Below the pieces are notes generated by a model. That model was not told the DNA's origin and did not search any database. It saw only the letters and a program-made list of their open reading frames with translations. Below are positions 26,709 to 35,489 of a stretch of DNA of 64,000 nt, piece by piece. Location of the stretch: the NCBI RefSeq assembly GCF_009649175.1, contig NZ_WJPO01000001.1:62001-126000 (forward strand). The letters are read 5' to 3'. Both the position numbers and the translations under genes were made by a program. Numbering within the stretch: position 1 is the stretch's first letter; each line of letters starts with the position of its first letter. The stretch comes from Rhodovulum strictum (GTDB taxonomy: Bacteria > Pseudomonadota > Alphaproteobacteria > Rhodobacterales > Rhodobacteraceae).

Positions 26709-27521
26709 ATGGCCAAGACGAAACCCAGGCTGACCGAACTCGATCCCGTCTGGAAACGCATCTGCGACGAGGCCGAGGCGGCCGTCGCGGAAGAGCCGCT
26801 TCTGGGCGGGCTGATGCATTCGAGCCTTCTGCACCATGGCGGGCTTGACGATGCGTTGGCCTACCGCTTCGCGCTGAAACTGTCCTCGGGCGAGATGTCC
26901 GAGCAATTGCTGCGCGAGATCGCCGATGCCGCCTATGCTGCCGATCCCGGCCTCGGCAAGGCCGCGCGCGCCGATCTTGCGGCCGTCTTCGACCGTGACC
27001 CGGCCTGCCACCGCTTCATCCAGCCGATCCTGTTCTTCAAGGGCTTCCAGGCATTGCAGGCTTATCGCGTGGGCCATTGGCTCTGGCAGAGCGGGCGGCG
27101 CGACATGGCCTATTTCGTGCAGATGCGCGTCTCCGAAGCCTTTGGCGTCGACATCCATCCCGCCGCGCGGATGGGCAAGGGCATCATGATCGACCACGCC
27201 CATTCCATCGTGATCGGCGAAACCGCGGTGGTGGGCGACAATGTCTCGATGCTGCATTCGGTGACGCTGGGCGGCACCGGCAAGGACAAGGGCGACCGCC
27301 ATCCCAAGATCGGCAATGGCGTGCTGATCGGGGCGGGCGCGAAGGTGCTGGGCAACATCACGGTCGGCTGCTGCTCGCGCATCGCGGCCGGGTCGGTGGT
27401 GTTGCAGGACGTGCCGCCGAAATCGACGGTTGCCGGTGTTCCGGCGCGGATCGTGGGCGAGGCGGGTTGCGAACAACCCTCGGTCACGATGGACCAGTTG
27501 CTCGGCGGCAAGGGCGTGTAG
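26709..27521 (+). CDS. cysE: Serine O-acetyltransferase
   Basis: Makes O-acetylserine from serine and acetyl-CoA, the first step of cysteine synthesis. It has 270 residues. The N-terminal helical domain is followed by a left-handed beta-helix of hexapeptide repeats from about residue 145 (VDIHPAARMGKGIMIDHAHS, VIGETAVVGDNVSMLHSVTL). DHAHSIVIGE and GGTGKDKGDRHPKIG are the active-site loops. ATG 26709 has AGGGAA upstream. Finding cysE just after the GTA cluster is the usual Rhodobacterales order. Confidence 0.96.
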   Translation: MAKTKPRLTELDPVWKRICDEAEAAVAEEPLLGGLMHSSLLHHGGLDDALAYRFALKLSSGEMSEQLLREIADAAYAADPGLGKAARADLAAVFDRDPACHRFIQPILFFKGFQALQAYRVGHWLWQSGRRDMAYFVQMRVSEAFGVDIHPAARMGKGIMIDHAHSIVIGETAVVGDNVSMLHSVTLGGTGKDKGDRHPKIGNGVLIGAGAKVLGNITVGCCSRIAAGSVVLQDVPPKSTVAGVPARIVGEAGCEQPSVTMDQLLGGKGV

Positions 27522-27528
27522 GACCGAT

Positions 27529-27550
27529 CCGGGCGGGATCCCCCGCCCGG
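27529..27550. terminator. Hairpin between convergent cysE and pdhC
   Basis: CCGGGCGGG (27529-27537) pairs with CCCGCCCGG (27542-27550) around ATCC. It sits between the two converging stops and may end transcripts from both sides, but neither side has a T-run, so activity as an intrinsic terminator is uncertain. Confidence 0.45.
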
Positions 27551-27554
27551 CGTC

Positions 27555-28883
27555 TCAGGCCAGCATCGCCATCGGGTTTTCCAGGTTGTCCTTGATCGCC
27601 TGAAGCAGTTCGGCGCCCATCGCCCCGTCAATCACCCGATGATCGACGCTCAGCGTCACCGACATGATTGTGGCGGCGGCAATCTCGCCGGTCGCGGTGA
27701 CGACGGGTTTTCGCACGCCTGCCCCGACAGCCAGGATCGCGCCATGGGGCGGGTTGATGACCGCATCGAAACTGTCGATGCCGAACATCCCCAGATTCGA
27801 AATCGCAAAGCTCCCGCCCTGATAGTCCTGCGGCGCGAGCCTGCGTTCGCGCGCGCGGGTTGCCAGATCCTTCATCTCCGCCGAAAGCTGGCTGAGGCTC
27901 TTGGCCTCGGCATCGCGCAGGACCGGCGTGAACAACCCGCCCTCGATCGCGACGGCCACCGCCACGTCGGACGGCTTCAGCCGCAGGATCCGGTCGCCTG
28001 CCCAGACCGCGTTTGCCGCGGGCACCTGTTGCAGCGCCAGGGCGCAGGCCTTGATGATGAAATCGTTGACGCTGAGCTTGACGCCTCGCTTGTCCAGTTG
28101 CGCGTTGAGCTGCGTGCGGAAGTCCAGCAGCGGGTCGAGCAGGATATCCCGGCGCAGGTAGAAATGCGGGATGGTCTGCTTGGCCTCGCTGAGCCGCGCG
28201 GCGATGGTCTTGCGCATCCCGTCGAGCGGGATTTCCTGATACTCTCGGTCGGCATAAAGCCGCGCGACCGCCGCCGCATCGGCCGCGGCGGGGAGGGGGG
28301 CAAGGGCGGCGGCAGGTTCTGGCGCGGGGACGGGCGAAGGCGCCAAGGCTGCGCGCGGGGGCACGACGCCGGGTTCGGCAGCCTCGACATCGGCCCTGAC
28401 GATCCGCCCGCGGGGCCCGGTTCCCGCGATCTGCGCAAGCTCGATCCCCTTTTCCGCGGCGATCCTGCGGGCAAGCGGCGAGGCGAAGACGCGCCCGCCC
28501 GTGCCGGTCGTCGGCGCGCGGGGGGCGGCGGCCGGCGCGGGGACCCCGCCGGGGGCCGCCTTGCCGGCCGCGTCGGCCGTTCCGGCCTCCGAGGCCTGTG
28601 GTGCCGGGGGCGCGTCCGCGGTCAGCGTGGCGGCGCTTTCGCCGTCATCGAGCAGGAGGGCAATCGGGGTGTTGACCTTGACGCCCTCGGTTCCGGCCGC
28701 CACGAGCAGTTTGCCCACGCGGCCTTCATCGACGGCCTCGACCTCCATCGTTGCCTTGTCGGTCTCGATCTCGGCGATCAGATCGCCTGCCGCGACCCTG
28801 TCGCCCTCCTTGATGAGCCATTTCGCGAGCGTGCCCTCTTCCATCGTGGGCGACAGCGCGGGCATCAGGATTTCCGTCGGCAT
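27555..28883 (-). CDS. pdhC: Pyruvate dehydrogenase E2, dihydrolipoamide acetyltransferase
   Basis: Core of the pyruvate dehydrogenase complex, moving acetyl from E1 to CoA. It has 442 residues. A lipoyl domain (1-78) has Lys43 in [14 protein letters not shown]. An Ala/Pro linker follows, then an E1/E3-binding domain (about 135-170, [20 protein letters not shown]) and a catalytic domain ending with [17 protein letters not shown], which holds the catalytic histidine. It is the last gene of pdhA-pdhB-pdhC, 10 bases after pdhB. E3 is not in the window. A 28-base stretch of its linker is identical to one in pdhB. Confidence 0.97.
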   Translation of the reverse strand: MPTEILMPALSPTMEEGTLAKWLIKEGDRVAAGDLIAEIETDKATMEVEAVDEGRVGKLLVAAGTEGVKVNTPIALLLDDGESAATLTADAPPAPQASEAGTADAAGKAAPGGVPAPAAAPRAPTTGTGGRVFASPLARRIAAEKGIELAQIAGTGPRGRIVRADVEAAEPGVVPPRAALAPSPVPAPEPAAALAPLPAAADAAAVARLYADREYQEIPLDGMRKTIAARLSEAKQTIPHFYLRRDILLDPLLDFRTQLNAQLDKRGVKLSVNDFIIKACALALQQVPAANAVWAGDRILRLKPSDVAVAVAIEGGLFTPVLRDAEAKSLSQLSAEMKDLATRARERRLAPQDYQGGSFAISNLGMFGIDSFDAVINPPHGAILAVGAGVRKPVVTATGEIAAATIMSVTLSVDHRVIDGAMGAELLQAIKDNLENPMAMLA

Positions 28884-28893
28884 CCGCGCCTCC

Positions 28894-30258
28894 TCAGCGA
28901 TAGCAGACGGCGCGCGCCGCCTCGATGACCTCTTTCGTGGTCACCAGCGCGAGCTTTTCGAGGTTCGCCGCATAGGGCATCGGCACGTCCTTGCCGGTGC
29001 AGTTGATCACCGGCGCATCCAGCCAGTCAAACGCCTGTTGCATCAGCACCGCCGAGATGTGGTTGCCGATCGAGCAGACCGGGAAGCCCTCTTCGATGGT
29101 GACGCAGCGATTGGTCTTCTTCACGCTTTCGATCACGGTTGCGGTGTCGATGGGGCGCAGCGTGCGCAGGTCGATCACCTCGGCCGCGATGCCCTCTTTC
29201 GCCAGCGCGTCCGCAGCTTCGAGCGCATAGGTCATGCCGATGCCGAAGCTGACAAGGGTGACATCCGAGCCTTCGCGCCAGATCCGGGCCTTGCCGAAGG
29301 GGATGGTGAAATCGTCAAGCTGCGGCACCTCGAAGGTTCGGCCATAGAGGATTTCGTTCTCGAGGAAGATCACCGGGTTCGGATCGCGGATCGCGGTCTT
29401 GAGCAGCCCCTTGGCATCGGCCGCGGAATAGGGCTGCACCACCTTGAGCCCGGGAATATGGGCGTACCAGGCGGCGTAATCCTGGCTGTGCTGGGCGGCG
29501 ACGCGGGCGGCCGCGCCGTTGGGGCCGCGGAAGACGATGGGACACCCCATCTGCCCGCCCGACATGTAGAGCGTCTTGGCGGCCGAATTCACGATCTGGT
29601 CCATCGCCTGCATGGCGAAGTTGAAGGTCATGAATTCGACGATGGGGCGCAGTCCCCCGAACGCCGCGCCGACCGCGAGCCCGGCAAAGCCATGTTCGGT
29701 GATCGGCGTGTCGATCACGCGGCGCGCGCCGAATTCGTCCAGAAGCCCCTGGCTGATCTTGTAGGCACCCTGATACTCGGCAACCTCCTCGCCCATCAGG
29801 AACACCGTGCCGTCGCGGCGCATTTCCTCGGCCATGGCGTCGCGCAGCGCCTCGCGGACGGTGGTGGATTTCATCGCCGTGCCCGCGGGGATTTCCGGGG
29901 CCGGGGCGGGTGCCTTCGGCTGGGCCGGGGGGGCGGCCGGCGCGGGGCCCCCCTTGGGGGCCGCCTTGCCGGCCGCGTCGGCCCGTCGGGCCTCGGGCAC
30001 GGCGTCGGAGGTTTCGCCCTCGGCCAAGAGCAGCGCGATGGGGGTGTTGACCTTGACCCCGTCGGTGCCCGCCGTGATCAGGATCGCGCCGAGGATGCCG
30101 TCATCCACCGCCTCGAATTCCATCGTGGCCTTGTCGGTTTCGATCTCGGCGAGGATATCGCCCGCCGCCACCTTGTCGCCCTCCTTGACCAGCCATTTGG
30201 CCAGCGTGCCTTCTTCCATCGTGGGCGAGAGCGCGGGCATCAGGATTTCGGTTGCCAT
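28894..30258 (-). CDS. pdhB: Pyruvate dehydrogenase E1 component, beta subunit, with N-terminal lipoyl domain
   Basis: Beta half of the thiamine-diphosphate decarboxylase. It has 454 residues because an extra lipoyl domain (1-78, Lys43 in [14 protein letters not shown]) is joined by an Ala/Pro linker to the transketolase-like part (from about 130, [20 protein letters not shown]). That part includes [21 protein letters not shown] lipoylated E1-beta is known in alphaproteobacteria, so this is not a misassembly. It lies between pdhA (15 bases) and pdhC (10 bases) on the minus strand. Confidence 0.97.
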   Translation of the reverse strand: MATEILMPALSPTMEEGTLAKWLVKEGDKVAAGDILAEIETDKATMEFEAVDDGILGAILITAGTDGVKVNTPIALLLAEGETSDAVPEARRADAAGKAAPKGGPAPAAPPAQPKAPAPAPEIPAGTAMKSTTVREALRDAMAEEMRRDGTVFLMGEEVAEYQGAYKISQGLLDEFGARRVIDTPITEHGFAGLAVGAAFGGLRPIVEFMTFNFAMQAMDQIVNSAAKTLYMSGGQMGCPIVFRGPNGAAARVAAQHSQDYAAWYAHIPGLKVVQPYSAADAKGLLKTAIRDPNPVIFLENEILYGRTFEVPQLDDFTIPFGKARIWREGSDVTLVSFGIGMTYALEAADALAKEGIAAEVIDLRTLRPIDTATVIESVKKTNRCVTIEEGFPVCSIGNHISAVLMQQAFDWLDAPVINCTGKDVPMPYAANLEKLALVTTKEVIEAARAVCYR

Positions 30259-30273
30259 GTCGCTGATCCCCCC

Positions 30274-31290
30274 TCAGCCATTCGCCGCTTCGGCATAGAT
30301 ATCGGTGAAAAGCTCGTCCACCGAAGGCTCGGGGCTTTCGCGGGCGAACTCTGCGGCGGCGTTGACGATGGCCTTGATCTCCTTGTCGATCTCTTTCAAC
30401 TCATCCTCGGTCGCGTGGGTGCCTTGCAGGATCAACTCGCGCACATGCTCGATCGCGTCGCGTTCCTCGCGGATTTTCTGCACCTCCTCGCGCGAGCGGT
30501 ACTTTGCCGGATCCGACATCGAATGGCCGCGATAGCGATAGGTCATCACCTCGAGGATATAGGGCCCCTTGCCCGCCCGGCAGTACGCAACGGCCTTTTC
30601 GCCCGCGGCCTTGACCGCCAGCACGTCCATCCCGTCGACTTCCTCGCCCGCGATGCCATAGGCCGCGCCGCGTTCCCACAGGTTCGGCGATCTGGTGGAC
30701 CGCTTGACCGCGGTGCCCATCGCATACTGGTTGTTCTCGATCACGAAGATCACCGGCAGCTCCCAGAGCTGGGCCATGTTGTAGGTTTCATAGACCTGGC
30801 CCTGGTTCGCCGCGCCATCGCCGAAATAGGTAAATGTCACGCGCCCGTTGCCCAGATACTTGTCAGCAAAGGCCAGCCCCGCCCCGATCGGCACCTGTGC
30901 GCCGACGATCCCGTGGCCGCCGTAAAAATGGCGCTCCTTCGAGAACATGTGCATCGAGCCGCCCTTGCCGCGGGAATAGCCGCCCGCGCGCCCGGTCAGT
31001 TCCGCCATCACCCCCTTTGGGTCCATCCCGCAGGCCAGCATGTGGCCGTGATCGCGGTAGGAGGTGATGCGCTTGTCGCCCTCCTCGGCGGCGGCCTCGA
31101 GCCCGACCACCACCGCCTCCTGACCGATATAGAGATGACAGAACCCGCCGATCAGGCCCATGCCGTAGAGCTGGCCGGCCTTTTCCTCGAATCGGCGGAT
31201 CAGCAGCATCTCGCGGTAGAACTTCAGCAGTTCTTCGCGGGAAGTATTTGATTGAGAAGTGGTTTTCGCGGGCGACTTGCGCGTTGCCAT
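30274..31290 (-). CDS. pdhA: Pyruvate dehydrogenase E1 component, alpha subunit
   Basis: Thiamine-diphosphate-binding subunit of pyruvate dehydrogenase, which decarboxylates pyruvate to feed acetyl-CoA into the TCA cycle and lipid synthesis. It has 338 residues. The ThDP motif is GDGAANQGQVYETYNMAQLW followed by NNQYAMGT. The phosphorylation-loop-like segment is YRYRGHSMSDPAKYRSREEV. First gene of the pdh operon. AGGGAGGCG lies just before its ATG at 31290. Confidence 0.97.
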   Translation of the reverse strand: MATRKSPAKTTSQSNTSREELLKFYREMLLIRRFEEKAGQLYGMGLIGGFCHLYIGQEAVVVGLEAAAEEGDKRITSYRDHGHMLACGMDPKGVMAELTGRAGGYSRGKGGSMHMFSKERHFYGGHGIVGAQVPIGAGLAFADKYLGNGRVTFTYFGDGAANQGQVYETYNMAQLWELPVIFVIENNQYAMGTAVKRSTRSPNLWERGAAYGIAGEEVDGMDVLAVKAAGEKAVAYCRAGKGPYILEVMTYRYRGHSMSDPAKYRSREEVQKIREERDAIEHVRELILQGTHATEDELKEIDKEIKAIVNAAAEFARESPEPSVDELFTDIYAEAANG

Positions 31291-31320
31291 CGGGCGGCGC
31301 CTCCCTTGCGCGGCAAATAG

Positions 31321-31337
31321 TTTAGCGTTGAACTAAA
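31321..31337. promoter_or_regulatory. Small inverted repeat upstream of pdhA
   Basis: TTTAG (31321-31325) and CTAAA (31333-31337) flank a seven-base spacer, 31 bases upstream of the pdhA start in the otherwise G/C-rich gap. The minus strand also offers TAAACT as a possible -10. It could be an operator or just the AT-rich promoter core. Confidence 0.35.
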
Positions 31338-31424
31338 TCCTAGCAGACCCGTGCGGGAAGGGCGAGCGGTTTTCCGTGCCGCACTGCGCCACAAGAGTTT
31401 CAAGCAAGACCCTTGCGCCGGAAG

Positions 31425-31727
31425 TCAGCGGACCACGATCTCGTCGGCGCGGATCAGGCCCAGAACGACGCGCGCGCGTTCGTCCAGCAGGTCAAGATCC
31501 AGAAATCCGTCCGACAGCCGACGCGTGCGGTTCTCCAGATCGGCAAGCTCCGCTTCCAGTACGGCCTTTTCGGCGCGCAACCGCTCGGCATCGGCCTCGA
31601 TCTGGATGCGGCGGAACAGCCCGTAATCGCCCTGCACCGCGGCAAAGGTGAAATAGGTCGCCAGCGTCGCCCCGACCCCCAGAAAGAGTAGCGCCCCCAA
31701 TGCCGGGCGCCCGCGCTGACCGCTCAT
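31425..31727 (-). CDS. ftsB: FtsB/DivIC-family septum formation initiator
   Basis: Small bitopic division protein that joins FtsL and FtsQ at the septum. It has 100 residues. One transmembrane helix (about residues 9-30, ALGALLFLGVGATLATYFTF) is followed by a coiled coil (AEKAVLEAELADLENRTRRL) and a C-terminal DLDLLDERARVVLGLIRADE. Size and layout match alphaproteobacterial FtsB, which often lies between pgk and pdhA. Exact family naming is by context and topology. Confidence 0.85.
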   Translation of the reverse strand: MSGQRGRPALGALLFLGVGATLATYFTFAAVQGDYGLFRRIQIEADAERLRAEKAVLEAELADLENRTRRLSDGFLDLDLLDERARVVLGLIRADEIVVR

Positions 31728-31819
31728 GTCGCATGCCTCTGGCGCCGCCTCTCGCGGGCGGCCGAGGCCACTCTAACCCATCAGACTCGCTGAGGGAATC
31801 CCCCACGTCGCGTTGCAGG

Positions 31820-33010
31820 TCAGCCTTCCAGGGCAGCCACGCCCGGCAGCGTCTTGCCTTCCATCCATTCGAGGAAGGCGCCGCCCGCGGTCGAGATATA
31901 GCTGAACGCCTCGGCCGCGCCGGCCCCGTTCAGCGCCGCGACCGTATCGCCGCCGCCCGCGACCGAAACCAGCGCCCCCGCCTTCGTCAGTTCAGCCGCC
32001 TTCTGGGCCGCCGCATTGGTCGCCGCATCGAAAGGGTCGATCTCGAAGGCGCCCAGCGGGCCGTTCCAGATCAGCGTCCTGCACTTGCCGAATACGTCCT
32101 CGATCCGCTTCACCGTCTCGGGGCCCGCGTCAAGGATCATCGCATCCGGTGGGCAGGCATCGGCCGCCACCGTCTCGTTCTCGGCGCCTGCGCGGAACTC
32201 GCGCGCGCAGACCACATCGACCGGCAGCACGATCTCGCAGCCCGCCGCCTTGGCCTTGTCCAGAATGTCGCGCGCGGTGCCCGCCATGTCATGCTCGCAA
32301 AGCGACTTGCCCACGGCCACTCCCTGCGCGGCAAGGAAGGTGTTGGCCATCCCGCCGCCGATCACCAGGTAATCGACCTTCGCCACCAGATTGCCCAGGA
32401 GGTCGAGCTTGGTCGATACCTTGGCGCCGCCGACCACGGCCACCACCGGCCGCTCGGGCGTTGCCAGCGCGCTTTCCAGCGCCTTCAACTCGGCCTCCAT
32501 GTTGCGGCCCGCGCAGGAGGGCAGCAGCCGCGCGATCCCCTCGGTCGAGGCATGCGCCCGGTGCGCGGCGGAAAAGGCGTCGTTGACATAGACATCGCCC
32601 AGCGCGGCCAGCGCCGCGGCCAGTGCCGGATCGTTCTTTTCCTCGCCCGCATGAAAGCGGGTATTCTCAAGCAGCAGGATATCGCCCTCGCTCAGTGCCG
32701 CGACCGCCTGCTTGGCGGGCAGCCCGATGCAGTCCTCGGCAAAGATCACGCCGCGCCCGAAGGCCGCTTCCAGCGCGGGCAGCGTGACCTTCAGGCTCAT
32801 CTCGGGCACGACCTCGCCCTTGGGGCGGCCGAAATGCGCCAGAAGCACCGGCTTGCCGCCCCTGGCAAGGATGTCCGTCACGGTCGGCACGATCCGCTCG
32901 ATCCGGGTCGCGTCGGTCACGCGGCCATCCTCGACCGGCACGTTGATGTCCACGCGCACCAGCGCGACCTTCCCGGCAAGCTCCATGTCGTCGAGTGTCT
33001 TCCAGGCCAT
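31820..33010 (-). CDS. pgk: Phosphoglycerate kinase
   Basis: Interconverts 1,3-bisphosphoglycerate and 3-phosphoglycerate for glycolysis, gluconeogenesis and the Calvin cycle. It has 396 residues. Signature features are [20 protein letters not shown] at the N-terminus, [11 protein letters not shown], and the C-terminal [20 protein letters not shown] with GGGDT. ATG 33010 was chosen within a longer open frame; it has GGAGG upstream and gives the family start [14 protein letters not shown]. It stands apart from the cbb genes at the window end. Confidence 0.97.
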   Translation of the reverse strand: MAWKTLDDMELAGKVALVRVDINVPVEDGRVTDATRIERIVPTVTDILARGGKPVLLAHFGRPKGEVVPEMSLKVTLPALEAAFGRGVIFAEDCIGLPAKQAVAALSEGDILLLENTRFHAGEEKNDPALAAALAALGDVYVNDAFSAAHRAHASTEGIARLLPSCAGRNMEAELKALESALATPERPVVAVVGGAKVSTKLDLLGNLVAKVDYLVIGGGMANTFLAAQGVAVGKSLCEHDMAGTARDILDKAKAAGCEIVLPVDVVCAREFRAGAENETVAADACPPDAMILDAGPETVKRIEDVFGKCRTLIWNGPLGAFEIDPFDAATNAAAQKAAELTKAGALVSVAGGGDTVAALNGAGAAEAFSYISTAGGAFLEWMEGKTLPGVAALEG

Positions 33011-33155
33011 CTGTCGTCCTCCCGAGGCGTTCAGGTTGGCGCTAGATCGCCCGAACCGGGTGGCAAGGTCAATGCTCGGTTCCGCGAAGACCCTTTTCAT
33101 CGGCAAACCGTCGCACTAGGGTCCGCGGCAAATTCCCACGCAGCAGGAGGCGCAG

Positions 33156-33662
33156 ATGGCCGAGATCATGGACCCCGAGAATACCATCGTGATGGAACTG
33201 AAGGGCGGGCGCGTCGTCATCGAACTGTTGCCCGACGTGGCGCCGAAACATTGCGAGCGGATGAAGGAACTTGCCCGCGCTGGCGCCTATGACAACGTGG
33301 TGTTCCACCGCGTGATCGACGGCTTCATGGCGCAGACCGGCGATGTCGAGAACGGCAATGCCGAAAAGGATTTCAACCTGCGCCGGGCGGGCACCGGCGG
33401 GTCCGACCTGCCCGATCTGCCGGCCGAATTCTCGAAACTGCCGCATGACCGCGGCACGCTGGGGGCGGCGCGCTCGTCCAATCCCAACTCGGCGAATTCG
33501 CAATTCTTCATCAACTTCACCGACAACCATTTCCTGAACGGGCAGTACACTGTCTATGGCCGCGTCATCGAGGGGATGGAGCATGTCGATGCCATCACCC
33601 GCGGCGAGCCGCCTGCCAATCCCGACCGGATGCTCAGCGTCAAGGTGGCGGCCGATGCGTAA
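33156..33662 (+). CDS. ppiB: Peptidyl-prolyl cis-trans isomerase, cyclophilin type (cytoplasmic)
   Basis: Proline isomerase. It has 168 residues, no signal peptide, and the cyclophilin core YDNVVFHRVIDGFMAQTGDV, then NSANSQFFINFTDNHFLNGQ and YTVYGRVIEGMEHVDAITRG. GGAGG precedes ATG 33156. It overlaps a second cyclophilin gene by eight bases. The pair looks like an old tandem duplication with different cell addresses. Confidence 0.95.
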   Translation: MAEIMDPENTIVMELKGGRVVIELLPDVAPKHCERMKELARAGAYDNVVFHRVIDGFMAQTGDVENGNAEKDFNLRRAGTGGSDLPDLPAEFSKLPHDRGTLGAARSSNPNSANSQFFINFTDNHFLNGQYTVYGRVIEGMEHVDAITRGEPPANPDRMLSVKVAADA

Positions 33663-34203
33663 CCTGATCCTTGCGCTGATGCTCGCCGCCGGTCCGGCGG
33701 CCGCCACCGGCCTTCAGATCGAGGTGGCGGGCGAGGGGGCGAATGGCCGGATCGTGATCGACCTGTTCGAGGATGTCGCGCCCAATCATGTGGCGCGGAT
33801 CACCGAACTGGCCCGGGCCGGGGCGTATGACGATGTGGTGTTCCATCGGGTGATCGACGGCTTCATGGCCCAGACCGGCGATGTGGAATTCGGCAAACTC
33901 GGTTCGGACATGCGCCGCGCGGGCATGGGCGGGTCGGATCAGTCCAACCTCGCTGCCGAGTTTTCGGACCGGCCCTTCGAGCGCGGCGTGATCGGCATGG
34001 CGCGCGCCACCGATCCCGACAGTGCCAATTCGCAATTCTTCATCATGTTCGCGCCCGCGCCGCATCTGAACGGCCAATATACCGTGGTTGGTCAGGTCCG
34101 GTCGGGGATGGAGGTTGTCGACGCGATCAAGCGCGGCACCGGGCGCAATGGCGCGGTCACGGGCCAGCCCGACCGGATGGTGAAGGTGACCGTCACCGAC
34201 TGA
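33655..34203 (+). CDS. Peptidyl-prolyl cis-trans isomerase, cyclophilin type (exported)
   Basis: Second cyclophilin, 182 residues. The start MRNLILALMLAAGPAAATG is a signal peptide, so this copy should act in the periplasm. The core repeats the first gene closely (VVFHRVIDGFMAQTGDVEFG, DSANSQFFIMFAPAPHLNGQ). Its start lies within the last codons of the upstream cyclophilin gene, so translation is coupled. The 3' end overlaps the converging gene at 34193 by 11 bases. Confidence 0.93.
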   Translation: MRNLILALMLAAGPAAATGLQIEVAGEGANGRIVIDLFEDVAPNHVARITELARAGAYDDVVFHRVIDGFMAQTGDVEFGKLGSDMRRAGMGGSDQSNLAAEFSDRPFERGVIGMARATDPDSANSQFFIMFAPAPHLNGQYTVVGQVRSGMEVVDAIKRGTGRNGAVTGQPDRMVKVTVTD

Positions 34204-35161
34204 GCCTGCGCAGCGGCAAGGCGGCGGCCCGGGCCAGGGCCGCCACCGCCCGGCTGCCCGGCGCATCCAGCCAGCTTGCCCCCAGTGGCACCGCTGCTGC
34301 GCCCGTGCCCAGCTTGAACCGCGCCAGATCGGGCGCGGTTTCCGTGTCGAGCAACCCGAGCTCCAGTGCCGCAATACCGCGCGCCTTGAGCGCGATCATC
34401 GCGCGCCACAACAGCAGCGTATGGGCATTCGCCGCACGCCCCTCGGGCGAACTCCAACCCAGATGATAGCTTGCCCAGGGGCGGTGGATCAGGAACAGCA
34501 TCCCCGCAATCGACCTGTCCCCGGCCTGGGCGCTGACCAGCAGCGTTTCGCCAGCCAGCGCCCAGGCCAGCGCATAGGCGGGCGGCAGGCGGCCATAGCG
34601 GCGTGCGCGCGCCTGCGCCGCTTCCTCGCGCAACAGCCAATGGCCGGGATCGTCGGGCAGGGCGGTTTCGGCCACGGCCAGCCCCCCCGATTCGGCCCGC
34701 CGCAGCCGGTTGCGCCATTTCTGATGCAGCCCCGCGCGCAGCGCGCAGAGCCCGGGCGCCAGCGACAGCCGTGCCACATGGCCCCCCGTCATCATGGAAA
34801 GCCACGGCCCGCCCGCCATCGGATCGGCCCCCGCCACCGGCTCGGGCGTCACGATCACCCCCCGATGCCCGGCCCGCAGTGTGGCGATCAACGCCGCAAG
34901 CGCGTCCCGCGCGGTTTCGGTCGGCAAACCGGGCGCAAGGACCGGCCCGCGCGAGACCAGCGCCACCCCGCCGATCAGCGGCCAGTCCCGTCGCAGCACC
35001 TGCGCCGTGGCCATCACCCGCCTGCCGTCACGCCATTCCAGCCAATAGACCGCGCGGCCCAGCGCGGCACAGACTGCGCCATGGGTCGGATGCTGCTGCA
35101 TCGGCAGATCCGCGCCTTCGGGCGGGTTGGGCAGGTTGGCCTCGGTCCAGGTGATCGTCAT
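34193..35161 (-). CDS. GNAT/FemAB-like acyltransferase family protein
   Basis: A 322-residue protein that looks like the BioF2/FemAB-like acetyltransferase group (two GNAT-like halves). Visible pieces are LHQKWRNRLRRAESGGLAVA near the middle, then SIAGMLFLIHRPWASYHLGW and NAHTLLLWRAMIALKARGIA near the C-terminus. The end is ELGLLDTETAPDLARFKLGT. Substrate unknown. Proteins of this sort can add amino acids to peptidoglycan or modify other polymers, but no choice can be made here. Start ATG 35161 is preferred; another ATG at 35176 is possible. Confidence 0.7.
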   Translation of the reverse strand: MTITWTEANLPNPPEGADLPMQQHPTHGAVCAALGRAVYWLEWRDGRRVMATAQVLRRDWPLIGGVALVSRGPVLAPGLPTETARDALAALIATLRAGHRGVIVTPEPVAGADPMAGGPWLSMMTGGHVARLSLAPGLCALRAGLHQKWRNRLRRAESGGLAVAETALPDDPGHWLLREEAAQARARRYGRLPPAYALAWALAGETLLVSAQAGDRSIAGMLFLIHRPWASYHLGWSSPEGRAANAHTLLLWRAMIALKARGIAALELGLLDTETAPDLARFKLGTGAAAVPLGASWLDAPGSRAVAALARAAALPLRRLSR

Positions 35162-35206
35162 GCCCCTGTTAACCATGAGACAAGCTAAGGCATGGTAAAC
35201 GGCGCC

Positions 35207-35356
35207 ATGGCCAAGCCCCGCAAGACCGTCATGGGCATCCACGCCCCGCCCCCCCGGCCCACCCGCGCGGGGGCGCTGTGGCTGGCGCTTGCGGTCACGC
35301 TGCCGCTGGCGGGCCTGATGGGGCTGGTCGAGATTCTGCGCTGGCTGATCGGCTGA
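35207..35356 (+). CDS. Tiny single-pass membrane protein (hypothetical)
   Basis: A 49-residue open frame, [20 protein letters not shown], followed by a hydrophobic helix ([20 protein letters not shown]) and ILRWLIG. It is divergent from the acyltransferase gene, and an in-frame ATG also occurs at 35192. The positive N-terminus, proline-rich linker and clean transmembrane helix argue for a real small protein. No function is known to me. Confidence 0.5.
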   Translation: MAKPRKTVMGIHAPPPRPTRAGALWLALAVTLPLAGLMGLVEILRWLIG

Positions 35357-35375
35357 GCCGGGCTGCTTCGGGTTT

Positions 35376-35454
35376 CGCCGTGCTTGCGCACGGCGACCCG
35401 CGCGGGGGGCGCTGCCCCCCGCGACCCCCCGGGGTATTTTGGCCAAGAAGAAGA
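35376..35454. repeat. Composite intergenic element: two hairpins plus dispersed motif, copy 2
   Basis: Hairpin one is CGCCGTGC-TTGC-GCACGGCG (35376-35395). Hairpin two is CGCGGGGGGC-GCT-GCCCCCCGCG (35401-35423). The dispersed motif GGGGTATTTTGGCCAAG and AAGAAGA follow (35431-35454). The 24-base motif matches 2118-2141 with three mismatches. It fills the 133-base gap between the tiny membrane ORF and tyrS and could also end both transcripts. Confidence 0.6.
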
Positions 35455-35489
35455 TGCGGCGGGCAGAGGTGGGTGTACCCGGGCCGCCC

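Noticed and set aside
28501-31251. A 916-codon open frame on the plus strand opposite pdhC-pdhB-pdhA.
   Set aside because: It is the antisense of three well-recognised enzymes. Its sequence is low-complexity, His/Arg/Asp-rich and has no family features. High GC keeps antisense frames open.
35169-35177. TTAACCAT half-site near the start of the acyltransferase-like gene.
   Set aside because: Only one half of the CtrA repeat is present and no second TTAA lies seven bases away.
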